A stretch of DNA of 64,000 bases from Lanius collurio (taxonomy: Eukaryota; Chordata; Aves; Passeriformes; Laniidae): contig JACBWW010000045.1 of assembly GCA_020086605.1 (NCBI GenBank), positions 2,707,175 through 2,771,174 on the forward strand, given 5' to 3'. Positions 22,195 through 33,759 of this stretch are shown in pieces; within the stretch, counting starts at the first letter, position 1, and every line of letters begins with the position of its first letter. The notes beneath the pieces are model-generated. The model was given only the letters and a program-made list of their open reading frames with translations. It ran no database searches and was not told where the DNA came from. A program made the translations under genes and the position numbers.

Positions 22195-22425
22195 CCACAC
22201 TGGTTTAGATTCAAGGGGACCTTACAGAGCATCTCATCCCACCCCCTGCCCTGGGCAGGGACACCTCCCACTATCCCAGGTTGCTCCAAGCCCCGTCCAG
22301 CCTGGCCTTGGGCACTTCCAGGGATGGGGCAGCCACAGCTTCTCTGGACACCCTGTGCCAGGGCCTCCCCACCCTCACAGGGAACAATTTCCTCCTAATA
22401 TTTAATTTTCTGAAGCCAAGGGTGA
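22195..22425 (-). repeat. CR1 LINE 3' fragment
   Basis: Antisense CR1 with CCCTGGGCAGGGACACCTCC, AAGCCCCGTCCAGCCTGGCC and GGGCAGCCACAGCTTCTCTG. It lies about 700 bp from the sense copy at 21275-21500, forming an inverted pair. Confidence 0.88.
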
Positions 22426-22429
22426 AATT

Positions 22430-23840
22430 CAGCAGGGACACTCTTGATCCATGAGCAGGACCATTCCTTTAGGATCTATAAACCAGAGGAGACAGAAGGC
22501 CAGAGGGATGGGGATGCCAAGAAATCTTCTTGCAGGAATGATGCCTAAATCCACACATTTGTGTTGTTTTTCCTGTGAACCCCCTTTCAGAGAATTCTCT
22601 AGAGCTCAAGTGCCCTCATCAAAAAATCCAAACTTCACTCCTTTTCCCAGTTTTTCCAGAATAAATTCAACTAGAAAATGAAAACAACCTTCCAGGAAAG
22701 TACTGTGTGATACAAAAAGGCCAAAGGGAAGTGAAATCAGAAGAGAGATGAAATTTGTACACTCAGGCTTTAAATTTTGGGGAAGTTCTTGTTGGCAAGG
22801 GGCAGGGAGGAAGATCTTGCTGGGAGGGTTGACTCAAATTCTGCTGCTGATATCAAATCCTGGAACTCAGTACAACATTTACATGGATCATTTTCCACTG
22901 CACTTCAGAAATAGCTGACTTACATAGTTAGGGGATTTTGCAGAAGTAAACATGAACCAGGAGGTGAATAAAGAGAAAAAAAGGCTGGGGCTTCCCAAAT
23001 ATCCTTCTTTTGTCCGCATTCATGCCTCAGTTTTCCCACAAAGTGCCCTTTCTTCTCCATCTCCTGTCTCCCAGGTAATATCACCTGGTTTGGAGCATGA
23101 ATTCTTATGACAGAAGAAAAGCTGCATTGTTCAATATCTTCCTCCTCTGAGTTATGCCAATGGCACCTATTTTGACAGAGTCTTCGTAGTTTCCTCATAT
23201 CTGACTAATTAGAGCTGATGAAAACCGTGATTCATTAAAAAAACACAAGTAATGATCTGAGCAAATCCTGCCTCTGTCTTCAAATGGGGCTATGAATGCT
23301 TAAACCCCCATCAAACCTCAAGGAAATGATTTAATCTCAAGGCTCCATCTTGTGGCAAAGCAAAGCAAAGTCACTGATTGGGAAATTAATGTTTGTTCTG
23401 CCTGAATATTTGTTTTTCCTTTATATTTGGTCTCCCTTAATTTCCCCTGCTTCTTCTTTAATAACCTCATGGATGTGTTTGCTCATGTACAGGAAAAGTT
23501 TAATTTAATACCATTGAAAACCTAGAGCAGCACTCAGAGCTGGGGTAATTCTAAAATATCCCAAGTTTCCCAAATTTCTGAGTGTCCATGTCCAATATGA
23601 TCGTGCTAGGGTGTATTTGTATTAAAAATCTCTTGTGAAAGGGTAGAATTTGGCATTCATTTTTGTCTGGACTCTCTCATGGAGCTTCTTTAACTCCTTC
23701 ATTCCAAATTGCATCAATGGTGCAAAGCAGAGAAGTGTTATAATTACAAGAATGATTTTTCATCAGTTAGAAAATCCGATTAAAAAGATTCTTTACCAGA
23801 GACAAGGGCTTACCTGGTGTTTGATCAGGTAATTAAAAAA
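22430..23840. other. Intergenic, no gene seen
   Basis: AT-rich, unique-looking. The stretch 23200-23560 has homeobox-like words (ATTCATTAA, TAATTT) but no clear structure. Confidence 0.5.
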
Positions 23841-23844
23841 ACCA

Positions 23845-24335
23845 TACAATCATTAAGGTTGGAAAAGACCTCCAAGATCATCAAGTCCAACCTTTAATCA
23901 AATCCCACCACTAAACCCCATCACCAATGGCCACATCTGCTTGATTTTTTAACTCTTCCAGGGGTGGGGACTCCACCACCTCCCTGGGCAGCACTTGCAG
24001 TGCCTGACCATTCTTCCAGGGAAGGAATTCCTGATGTTGTCCCCTGGCCCAGGCTGAGGCCGTTCCCTCTCCTCCTGTCCCTGTTCCCTGGGAGCAGAGC
24101 CTGACCCCCCTGAGCCCCCTCCTGTCAGGGAGTTGTGCAGAGCCACAAGGTCCCCCCTGAGCCTCCTTTTCTCCAGGCTGAGCCCCTTTCCAGCTCCCTG
24201 AGCCCCTCCTGGTGCTCCAGCCCCTTCCCAGCTCCCTTCCCTTCCCTTCCCTTCCCTTCCCTGGACTCGCTCCAGCCCCTGAAATCCTCTGTCCCCAAGG
24301 CCATGTCCCTCATTCTGGAGTGGGACAGGCAGCCC
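23845..24335 (-). repeat. CR1 LINE 3' fragment with internal (CCCTT)n
   Basis: Antisense CR1: ATCATTAAGGTTGGAAAAGA, ACTCCACCACCTCCCTGGGC and CTGACCCCCCTGAGCCCCCT. A pentameric CCCTT run of about six units (24232-24261) has expanded inside it. Confidence 0.88.
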
Positions 24336-24619
24336 AGATAAAGCCCTTCCCTCAGGGCCCGGGCAGGAAGGGGAGCAGCTGCTCCTTATCTGCCTTCCTG
24401 CAGCTCCCCCAGGGCATCAGCTTTTTTTTTTTGTTGCTATTTTGATAAATACAACATAAAGCTGGTTTTCAGCAAGTAGGTGAGCTCCCCGGAGGGCATC
24501 CTGGACAGGAGAGGCAGCACCTATGGGTGCTTCCTGCCTGCTGATCCACCTCACCCAGCCAGGGATCTCTGGAAGCGCCTGGGTTGGGCTGTACCAGCTG
24601 GTAGTTTTATCCTGGGACA

Positions 24620-24865
24620 TTTTTCACAAGGACAAGGAATGACAGGATGGGGGCAATGGCTTCCCACTGACAAAGTTCAGGGCTGGATGGGATATTGGGG
24701 AGGAATCCTTCCCTGTGAGGGTGGGGAGGCCCTGGCACAGGGTGCCCAGAGCAGCTGTGGCTGCCCCTGGATCCCTGTAAGTGTCCAAGGATGGGGAAGG
24801 TGTGGAATGAGATGATCTTTAAGGTCCTTTCCAACCCAAACCCTCCTATGGTTCCATGAGTCTGT
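24620..24865 (+). repeat. CR1 LINE with complete 3' end
   Basis: Sense CR1 ending TTTAAGGTCCTTTCCAACCC AAACCC and then a degenerate ATGGTTCCATGAGTC tail. It lies 285 bp from an antisense copy, making a second inverted CR1 pair. Confidence 0.88.
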
Positions 24866-25635
24866 GGAAATGATAATTTCTCTTTAGTGTCCCAGGGAGC
24901 AAGGCATCATCTCCCAAAGGATTTCTCAGGTTCCCATGTTGGATATCTCACTGATAACAGCTCCCAGCCTGCTTATCAGCAGAGTGCCAACATTCCTGCC
25001 TTCCCATGACCACCTGAGCTCTCTGTGGGGGCTTTTGCCTTTGCTAAACACGTGGAGAACAATTGCCATTTGAGGGGGGTAATTGGAGTGCTCCAGAAGC
25101 ATTTAACAATTGGAATATCATTCTGCTCCATGGCTTTTTATTTCTTCCTGTTCCAGCTACAATGTCATTCCCTAATGAATGCAGCATGGGCTGGGATTAG
25201 GTTTAAAGCAGTATTTTCCTGTTGCTGTTCCCTACATGTTGGTCGCACCCTTAATGATCTTCCTAGGAAATATTTACTTTGAGGAGTTTGCTTCTAAGTC
25301 CTCCAAGTGATCAAAACCAGGCAAGGCATGGCTTGATCTCCTATGACTTCAGTTTTTCCTGGAAAGAAACGGGAACAAAAAAAAATTCCTACCTCCAAAA
25401 TTAATGCAAATCAGCTTGGAAATCATCTTGTCCCAATAAATGAACACTCCATTCTTTCTCAGGCAGGCTAATATTGGCCTTTAAGGGAAGAGAAACTCTG
25501 GGGAGAATGAGCACTTGTTGGCAGGATGGGCCTTCTGTGAGTGCCCCTGGTGAGAAATCCCAGCCTGGGGTGCCGGGGTCGCTCTGGAGCTGAAGTTTGG
25601 GAAGCAGTTTGGGGAAATGAGAGCCCAGTGGTTGC
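24866..25635. other. Intergenic, no gene seen
   Basis: Unique-looking sequence between two CR1 fragments, with a short poly-A at about 25377-25385. No gene recognised. Confidence 0.5.
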
Positions 25636-25639
25636 TCAC

Positions 25640-25765
25640 CAGGATACTGCCACGTCCAGTCCTTCCTTGGATGCTGCACCACCTCCCTGGGCAGCCTCTT
25701 GCAATGCCTGACCACCCATTCCATGGAGAAATTCCTTCTGGTGTTCCAGAGGATGCTGCACTGAG
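25640..25765 (-). repeat. Short CR1 fragment
   Basis: Antisense CR1 block: ATGCTGCACCACCTCCCTGG followed by CATGGAGAAATTCCTTCTGG. Both ends are lost. Confidence 0.75.
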
Positions 25766-26189
25766 CCTTTCAGGAGATCCCTCTGCTCTTTGCAATATTC
25801 TTGCAGTTTAATTCTGATTGTCAATTAACCCATAGGACATAATTACACCCCCAAATTCCCCAGACTTGAAAGCCTGACCGTCCCTCCCTTGTTCTCCACG
25901 AGCTGTAACTCAATGCAAACCCCTCTGTCTCTCTCCATTTTCCAGTTCTTTCATTCATTCCTGCTGAGTAATTAAAAATGGCTTCTAAATAAACAGCGGG
26001 GATGATTTCCGAAATGTTCTGTATTTCCTTGCAGGGCTGGGACTTCTGTCATTGGCCTACTTAAGTGGTTTTGAAAGATTGTATACAGGTTCCTTTTACA
26101 ATGTATTTGAAGTTTGTAATCCTGCTTAAACACACAAAAATAGGAAGGATTAACAAACTGCCACGCTGAGGCCAAAAGAAGACAGAGCT

Positions 26190-26650
26190 AAAAGCAATCA
26201 AGGAGCAGCCTATCAGATCCATGAAATAAATTGGGGGAAAAGTGGAAAACTGTCAACAAAAATAATATGTTATGGATCCTCAAGCCTTTGTGTTTATGCT
26301 AGAGGAAGCCTAAAATAATCTGTGGTTTCTGATGCTTGATTTAGTTTTCCACAAGCCTAATTAACACCAGATTAAGTTTGCTGCCACTATAGGTTATTGC
26401 TTAGACTGACAAATCCTGGCTGTTTATTTGTTTCCTAAGAAAATGACTGGAGGCAATAACAGCATGACAGAGTCAATAAGAGGGAAAACAATGCTGTAAT
26501 ATTCATTTTTAGAAACTTCATCTTCAGGAGAAACCCCCTTGACTTTCCATATTAAATTCTGGCCCCAGAGTCTTTACAAAGGGAAAAATCCCATTGATTG
26601 ATTGTCCCATCAATTTAAGACACAGCCCTGTGAATTTAAGCTAAAAATTA
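26190..26650. promoter_or_regulatory. Candidate conserved non-coding element
   Basis: AT-rich, repeat-free sequence with a dense set of developmental motifs: RUNX-like TGTGGTTT (26321-26328), TAATTA (26358-26363), forkhead-like TGTTTATTTG (26421-26430) and SOX-like AACAATG (26487-26493). Conservation itself cannot be seen from one sequence, so this is inference from composition and motifs. Confidence 0.35.
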
Positions 26651-26894
26651 TGGATTTGCTGCAGTAGATGGGATTTTCCAGATGTTTCAAGCAACCCACA
26701 TGCTCAGGGGCTTGTCCAGGTGTGGGCCAGGGCCTCATGTAATGGAGTTGAACAAGGCAGAGACTCAGAAAGAGAAAATCCCTCTGTTGGAATTGACCTC
26801 TATTGTGGGTTATTCCTATGGAAAATATCCCAGGGTGGCATCAGCCGTTCTGAGACCCTGTCAGTACAAATGTCACGACATCAGGATTGAACCT

Positions 26895-27085
26895 GAAACC
26901 CAGAAACAGGGACAGGACACAGGGAATGGCTTCCCACTGCCAGAGGGCTGGGTTAGATGGGATACTGGGGAGGAATTCCTGCCTGTGAGGGTGGGCAGGC
27001 CCTGGCACAGGATGCCCACAGAAGCTGTGGCTGCCTCTGGATCCCTGGAAGTGTCCAAGACCAGGCTGGAAAACTTGGAGCAACC
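26895..27085 (+). repeat. CR1 LINE 3' fragment
   Basis: Sense CR1: AATGGCTTCCCACTGCCAGA, GGCCCTGGCACAGGATGCCC and TGGAAGTGTCCAAGACCAGG. It lacks the terminal tail. Confidence 0.85.
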
Positions 27086-27089
27086 TGGT

Positions 27090-28660
27090 CTGGTGGCCCT
27101 GTGATGCTTTTGGGGGCTGCACTGGGGTCCTGGCAGAGCCTCACCCTCCAAAGAAATCATCCAGGCTGTGGGAAGAGATTCTTTTGGGATGACTGAAATG
27201 TGGACAGGCAAATATGGATTTTCCTGCAAGGCAGAGCCAGCACAGCCACTGAGTTTTCATCCTTGAATCTTCATCTCCCTCCAAAGCAAAGCCCTAAATC
27301 CCCTTGTCTTGATGCTGACCTGAACCCAGATTATTTCTGGGAAGGCTGAACAGAGGATGTGCCTGTTCAGTGGCACAGCTGGGAGAGAAGCAGAAATTCC
27401 AGAGCCAGCCCAAATGTCTGATGATAAGGGACAAATATCAGCATTTGTGGCTTCCTGCTCTTTTGTGCTCTCTCGTAAACCCCTGACAGCAGCGGCTCAT
27501 GGGGTGTGACCCTGGCTGAGAGGAGCCCACCCACGGGGCAGCTCCCACCTTTCCTGCTGGCCAGGGGGTGTGGAGGTGCCACCTTGGGCCATCCAAGGAT
27601 TGTCAGGGACTCAGGGTCCTGCCTGATGCCTGCTGAGAGTACCCCAGAGTTAGTGCTGTGTCTGGACTCACCTTTCAAAGGACTTTTTTGCAGCAGATCC
27701 CACCCCCCCTCTATATTTCTGTGCCAAACTGATTTGTGCCTGGGGCAGCCCCAGGGTCACTCTGGTGCCACCATCCTGCCCCAGCCACCTGAGCAGAAAA
27801 GGGCGTAGAGGAATTCCACCAAATGGTAGAAAAAAGATGAAAAGTTCTCTTTTCTTCCAACATTTATCTAAAAACCTCCCTGAAAAAGCTCTCGCTGTGT
27901 TTAAGGTGCACTTGGGGAGCAGTTTTCCAGCGCTGCAGTTCATCATGCCCCGAAATATTGTTAATTTCGGTGTTTAGTGAGTCCGACAGGCCCGGGCTGC
28001 GGAGCCATTTGGATTCAATCACGCACTTCCACCGCTCCTCAGCCCGGATTCCTCAACCAACTGTGCGAGGATTTATCGTTTGCGAGCTGGAAGTGAATTA
28101 CTCCGGGTAACCCAATCCCGGGAGAGGCCAGGCGGGAATGATGCCTTTCCAGGGCTGCGATTGGGCTTGGGCTGTGTCCACAGGTGCCTCCCTTGCCTGG
28201 AGGTTTAAATCACGCTCAGCGCAACTTGCGTTAAAAGAGGAGGGTGATTATTTAGGAATGGCTTTCCGAGGGGAAATGAGCGATGTCCTGAGCGGGTGCT
28301 GCGGAGCTTTTCCCTCAAATATATGTCCTTGGAAGCTGCGTTTTCCTGCTCTTCGCCCTCCCCCTTGGCTCCTAAGCCGCTCTCCGTGGCCCCGTGACAG
28401 CCATTCCCCTCCTTTCCAGCTGCCGCATCCCGGCCCGGAGCGGGAGCGCACGGCTCCTGCTGCTTCCAGCAGCGTCCAAACCCCACCAAAATCTGAGCTT
28501 TGGAAAGCTCGGCTCCTCCGGCTGCCTCTGCTGAATATGGAATGTTTAGGTTCAGCTGAGCCACGGAGGCAGAGGGGTTTCCCTGGATGCACCCGTGTAA
28601 ATCCCATCTCATCTGCCACGGAGCGCAGGGCTGCTCGGGGAAGGGGCAGCCCCCATTTTC
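27090..28660. other. Intergenic; possible conserved block at 27940-28260
   Basis: No gene recognised. From 27940 to 28260 the sequence changes character, to moderately CpG-containing, non-repetitive DNA with words such as GAAATATTGTTAATTTCGG and GGATTTATCGTTTGCGAGC. It could be a regulatory element. Confidence 0.4.
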
Positions 28661-28985
28661 CCACTTCCTTTCATCCTTTCCCCACTTCCTTTTCTTTTTC
28701 CCATTTCCCTTTCCCCTCTTCCTTTCTTTTCCCTTCACTTCTGTCTCCTCAATTCCTTTATTTCCCTTCTTTTCCCCCTGCTTCCCTTTCCCTGCTTCCT
28801 ACCTTTTCCCCCGTTTCCCTTTCCCCATTTCCTTTTCCCCACTTTCTTTTTCTCCACTTTCCTCTGCCCCCTTCCTTTCTTTTCCCCCCTTTCCCTTTTC
28901 CCCATTTCCTTTCTTTCCACGCCCTACTTCCCTTTCTTCACTTCCCTTCCTTTTCCCTCATTTCCCTTTCCCCACTTCCCTCTCC
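28660..28985 (+). repeat. Polypyrimidine tract (CT-rich, about 325 bp)
   Basis: Almost pure C and T on the plus strand, built from irregular CCCACTTCCTTTTC-like units. Its strand asymmetry could support triplex (H-DNA) formation. Open frames across it on both strands result from low complexity. Confidence 0.9.
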
Positions 28986-28989
28986 AGGG

Positions 28990-30435
28990 TCCCCTCCCTG
29001 CCCGAGCAGCGAGGTTGGAGCAGCTGATCCCAGGGTGGTCCCTTCCATGTGGCCGAGGTCGGGATGTGCCCCCGGGCTTCTCCCATCACCTCGGAGCTGC
29101 CCCCGTGCTGTCCCTTGTGCCAGGGCTTTGCCACGAGGTGGCTTTAAGATAAAGGGGATTTGGGGGATATTCGGCTAAATCCTAAATCCAGGTCAAAGTT
29201 CCTTCTTCTGCAAAGCCCTCTCAGTCTTATCCCCGGATCACAGTGCCTGAGAGCAGGATTCAGGTGCTCATGAGCATCAGGAGGTCGGCGATGCCTCAGG
29301 TAAAACTGTGTTCCCGACTGACGGATTTGCTGGGATAACATCCCCCAGAGACCATTCCTACAGCTCTCCCAACCCAGTGTCACTTGTTCCCTGCCACCCA
29401 TCCCACAGGGCAATCCTTGTGCTCAGCCCTCCTCCGTTAATTGCCATGGAAATTTGATAATTTCGTCCTAAAGGAGAGTTGAGGAAAACTCAGGAAGAGC
29501 TCCGATTACTGAAAACTGGAAAAAATTAATCTTGATTAAAGCACTTCCCCCAGGAAAATCAGGACCTCCTGAACCCGGCTGAGGGCTGATTGCTCCCCAA
29601 GCTGGGATGTGCCCACTTTGTCCCAAACACCTCGGAAAAAGGAGGAAAAATTCCCTCCAGAGGTGGAATTTAGTGGGATCTTGGCTTCATCCCACTGAGG
29701 GAAGGTGCTGAAAAAGGGATATTTCCCTCCCAAAGTGTGACAGGATAGTCCCATCAGCACCCACTGGGCTGTCCAGGAGATAAAATCAGGATGGGGCAGT
29801 GCCAACAGAAGGGGGAAGGAGGAGATGGACCCTGTTTGTTTGGCATTGCTGAGATGAGGAGGGAAAAGTCCTTTCCCAAAGCCAGCATAGGGTGGATTTG
29901 ATGTGCTCTGGCAGGTTGATCCCAGTGAGGGAAAGGAGGACTGGGATAGGAAGGGCTAAGCCTGGAATTTGAGTTGAAGACCAAACCACTTCATTTCTTT
30001 CATTTTCTTCTTATTTTCTCTTATTTCAATCCATTTTAATTTAATCAATTTTTTATTTTTATTTTAATTCCATTTATTTAAACTTTTATTTAATTTGTTG
30101 TCTGATTACTTTTTATTTGAATTTCTTTTAATTTAATTTTTTTATTTAGTTCCTTTTGATTTCTAGTTTACTCAGTAACCTCTCCACGTGGATTTTGCTA
30201 CTCAGCACCATGACTTGGTTCCTACTGAACACGCTCAAAGGAGAAGATAAAGCCCAGCTGCTGCCTCTCCCAGGCAGTTCCCATTATCCAACTCATCCAG
30301 CACCTCTCCAGCTTGGATCTCTCTGGCTGCTTCCCACAGGACCATTTGTGGTGCAGCCAGGAGGGATTTAAGGCCATGCAGAGGTGTCACTCGGAGATGT
30401 GGATTTGTGGTGGCTGCTGACACCCACCACTGCCC
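28990..30435. other. Intergenic with AT-rich low-complexity patch
   Basis: No gene seen. 29991-30165 is a degenerate T-rich stretch of TTTTAATTT and TTTATTT words, probably a decayed simple repeat. 29140-29330 is non-repetitive, with some CpG, and may be functional, but I have no strong motif for it. Confidence 0.5.
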
Positions 30436-30439
30436 TGGG

Positions 30440-30570
30440 AGCTGTGCCAGGACAGGACAACCCTTTGGGTGGAGAAATTTTCCCTCATATCCAACTAAAC
30501 CTCCCCTGGAGCAACTTGAGGCTGTTTCCTCCTGACTTTGATGTTACCTGGGAGGAGAGGCCAACAGCCA
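30440..30570 (-). repeat. CR1 fragment
   Basis: Antisense CR1 block: TATCCAACTAAACCTCCCCT then GGAGCAACTTGAGGCTGTTT, part of the CR1 3' region normally internal to the element. Confidence 0.75.
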
Positions 30571-30589
30571 GCAGGAGGTTGTGGAGATC

Positions 30590-30745
30590 CCGGAATCCCA
30601 GAATCCAGGAGGTTGGAAATGATCTCCAAGGCTGAGTCCCCAGGCAGCCCAGAGCCCTGAGTGCCACATCCAGGAAATAAAACCCGTCCCCTCTTCACGT
30701 CCAGGACGTGGCTGATGCTCCACACTTGACCCTCAAGGTGTCCCA
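30590..30745 (-). repeat. Second CR1 fragment, 3' end
   Basis: A new antisense CR1 start is seen at CCCAGAATCCAGGAGGTTGG AAATGATC, followed by GAGTGCCACATCCAGGAAAT. It appears to be a separate insertion into or next to the preceding copy. Confidence 0.7.
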
Positions 30746-30749
30746 TCCC

Positions 30750-33270
30750 TCTGGCACCTTCCCACCCTCATCCCACCACTGCCACTCACCCTGAAGGACT
30801 CCAGGGGGGCCACGGCCGCTCCCCTGGACCTCATTATCCCATTGACAGCACTCCATATCTCCCTGGCCAGGAATGTATTTACTCCTGGGCACATAAGAAA
30901 TTCATTTCCCAAATTGAATTATCTGCCTCGGGAGATTGGGGGTTTTGATTGTGTCGCTGCACTTCGGAGAGCGACTGAAAATTGATAAAAGCCAGATGGG
31001 AAGCGGAAACAGTCATTTCATGACTCCTTAAATGTTTCACTTGGTTAACCCTTGGATTGCGCCAGGCTTGGAGTCGGGCTGGAGTGTGGAAGCAATTTGT
31101 TGGGGAGTTCTCGGGATGCAAAGTGGGCTGGGACTACTCACCAGGGAAAGGAGTCCCTGCAAGGGAGAAAAAAAGATTTAGGACAGAGATGTTTCCCTGT
31201 GGGAATTGTTCAGCCAGAAGGATTCTGAAAGAATGGGACAAAATCCCAGCTGAAGGGTGTTTGGGTCCCGAGAGTGTTCCTGAAGGTGTGGGATGAGCAG
31301 TAAATACCTCAGGCAGCCCTGGATGTGGAGCAGGCAAAGCCCAGAGTGCAAATGCCCAGAAGAGGCCAGGAAGAGGAGTTTCTTTTCTTTGGGTGTGCTT
31401 CAATCAGCAGAAAATCAGGGAAGAGAGGAAACACATGAGGGAGGAATGGTTTCCCAGGCTGCTGGTCCTTGGGAGCACAAGTCTGGCACTGTGAATTGTG
31501 CTGGGAAAACTCCCCAGCACCTGTGAATGAAGCAAACCCAGAGACTCATTTTATTCCTCTTATCTGTCCTTTAAATTAACCTTTTATAGGATTTTTATAT
31601 CATTTTTATAGGATTATTTTCCACTGGAGTGTTTTCCCTGTACTCTCACGGACCACACATGGCACAAATTCCCAGTCCGGACCAGCAGGACTCAGCCTTA
31701 AACCCAAACCTTTCCAAAATATCTCCCAGCACAATTAAAACCCTCAAATTCCCCAATAATTAAGGAAGAACACGACACGAGCAGCCCATCTTTGGGATCT
31801 GCAGCTGGAGCAGGGAGCAGATTCCGGGGCACATCTGCATCGAATCCCAGCTCCGGCTCTGGGAGCAATAACCTCGCAGGTGCTGGGCTGGGATGTCTCC
31901 CTGCATCCCAAATCCTCACCAGATCCTTTCCCTCCGTGAGAAGCCTCCCAAATTAAATTGCCTTTAATTGGTTTAGGGTTCTGCTCCTGCCGCTGTCGCA
32001 TCTTGGAAGCTGGAAAAGGCTCCAGCCTGGAATTCTTTACGATCTCGGTTTCCATTTCGTTCATACTTTCCAAGTTGGTTTCCTGTTTTCCTGTAGCCAA
32101 AAACACATTTCGGCAAAGAGGAAAATTATTTCACATTCCAAGTGTTGGAAACCATTGTTTCAGCCCAGAGATCTGGGGAAGGCTGAAGCTCCTTTATCGG
32201 CAGACCCTGTGGTGATCCCTGATTTCCCAGAAGGTGGATTTTTATCCCCAATTATTGGCACAGGGAGGGAGCCCGATGCTCGTGTTACTCCCTGGATTTT
32301 GGACCCAGAACTCCAATATCGGGGGCTGATATTTTTTTGGTCCCACAAAAGTGGGATTTCTATTTTTATCAGCTCCAAAATATTTCATCACAGAGCAAAA
32401 CTAACAGGGAAGCTGGGAAAGGGCAGGGAAAGGGCTCTGGGATGGAAAAGTGTCGCTGTGCTGGAGTTGCTCCTTCCAGGGCTCAGTTCAGGAGAAAAAA
32501 AATCTGTTGGGAAAGGCCAGGAAAGGAAAAATCTTTTTACTGGGGCAGAAAGCCAAGGGACCTCTCCAGCTCCACATCTCCCAGCCTGAGCCTTTTCCAC
32601 GTTTTTAAGCCGTTATCCTGCCCGTGCCAGGACCATTCCTGCTCCAAAGTCCCAGGGATGCAAACATGGGAATGAAGAGCCTGAAGTTCCCAAAAGCTGC
32701 TGCCTCAGAGGGATGTTGGGATTATTTTTATAATATCCATCATAAATAATAATATTTAATAGTCCCCTGGGATGGTTTCCCCTGGGGAGATGCTGGTGGA
32801 GAGGCTCATGGCTGTCAGATCCCTGGAAAATAAAAAATAATGGATTTCCAAATCCCTCCAGGTCAGGCTGGGTCAGGTCAGTGATTGGAGAAAATGAACA
32901 TTTTCATTTAGCTGATTTTTTTTTAAATACAGGAAAAAAGGGAAATTATTTAAATTTCCTCAGGAACAGCCTCAAGCCACCATTGGAAGGAAAAGCTGGG
33001 AAAGAGAAAGGTGGGATATTCCAGGAATATTTTACATGGGAATACTCAGCTGGGGCTGTTTGGGAGAGGGTGGAGGGAGATTCCCTTCTCCTGCCCTTTG
33101 GAGCAGGGTTTGGATCCACAAGGAAAAAAAAAGGAGGAAATCAGAGTTTTCCCAAGCTGTGTCCCTCGGATCTCCTGGCTCTGGGCAGCTCCAGGGAGGT
33201 GGGAAATGGTTTTGCAGTGGATGAAGCAATTTCTGCCAGGACAGGGGGAGAATCGGCTGTGGAGTAAGGG
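30750..33270. other. Intergenic, no gene seen
   Basis: Mixed composition, no repeat recognised. 30870-31050 and 31930-32160 are AT-rich and non-repetitive, with homeobox-like TAATTG and AATTAAATTG words, and could hold regulatory DNA. Confidence 0.45.
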
Positions 33271-33333
33271 AAATAAAATAAAATAAAATAAAATAAAATA
33301 AAATAAAATAAAATAAAATAAAATAAAATAAAA
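33271..33333 (+). repeat. (AAATA)n microsatellite running into a gap
   Basis: At least 12 uninterrupted pentamer units end exactly where the N run begins. True length is unknown because assembly stops inside it. Confidence 0.97.
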
Positions 33334-33717
33334 NNNNNNNNNNNNNNNNNNNNNNNNNNNNNNNNNNNNNNNNNNNNNNNNNNNNNNNNNNNNNNNNNNN
33401 NNNNNNNNNNNNNNNNNNNNNNNNNNNNNNNNNNNNNNNNNNNNNNNNNNNNNNNNNNNNNNNNNNNNNNNNNNNNNNNNNNNNNNNNNNNNNNNNNNNN
33501 NNNNNNNNNNNNNNNNNNNNNNNNNNNNNNNNNNNNNNNNNNNNNNNNNNNNNNNNNNNNNNNNNNNNNNNNNNNNNNNNNNNNNNNNNNNNNNNNNNNN
33601 NNNNNNNNNNNNNNNNNNNNNNNNNNNNNNNNNNNNNNNNNNNNNNNNNNNNNNNNNNNNNNNNNNNNNNNNNNNNNNNNNNNNNNNNNNNNNNNNNNNN
33701 NNNNNNNNNNNNNNNNN
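33334..33717. other. Assembly gap (384 N)
   Basis: Undetermined bases, immediately after the AAATA array. The size may be an estimate. Confidence 0.99.
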
Positions 33718-33759
33718 GAAGGAATCGCTAATCCCCACTCATCCCACATCCTCTCCCAT

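Noticed and set aside
28138..29178. 346-residue plus-strand open frame
   Set aside because: Much of it is translation of the polypyrimidine tract (Phe, Pro, Ser, Leu repeats). There is no domain, no splice context and no similarity I recognise, and other frames are open over the same stretch.
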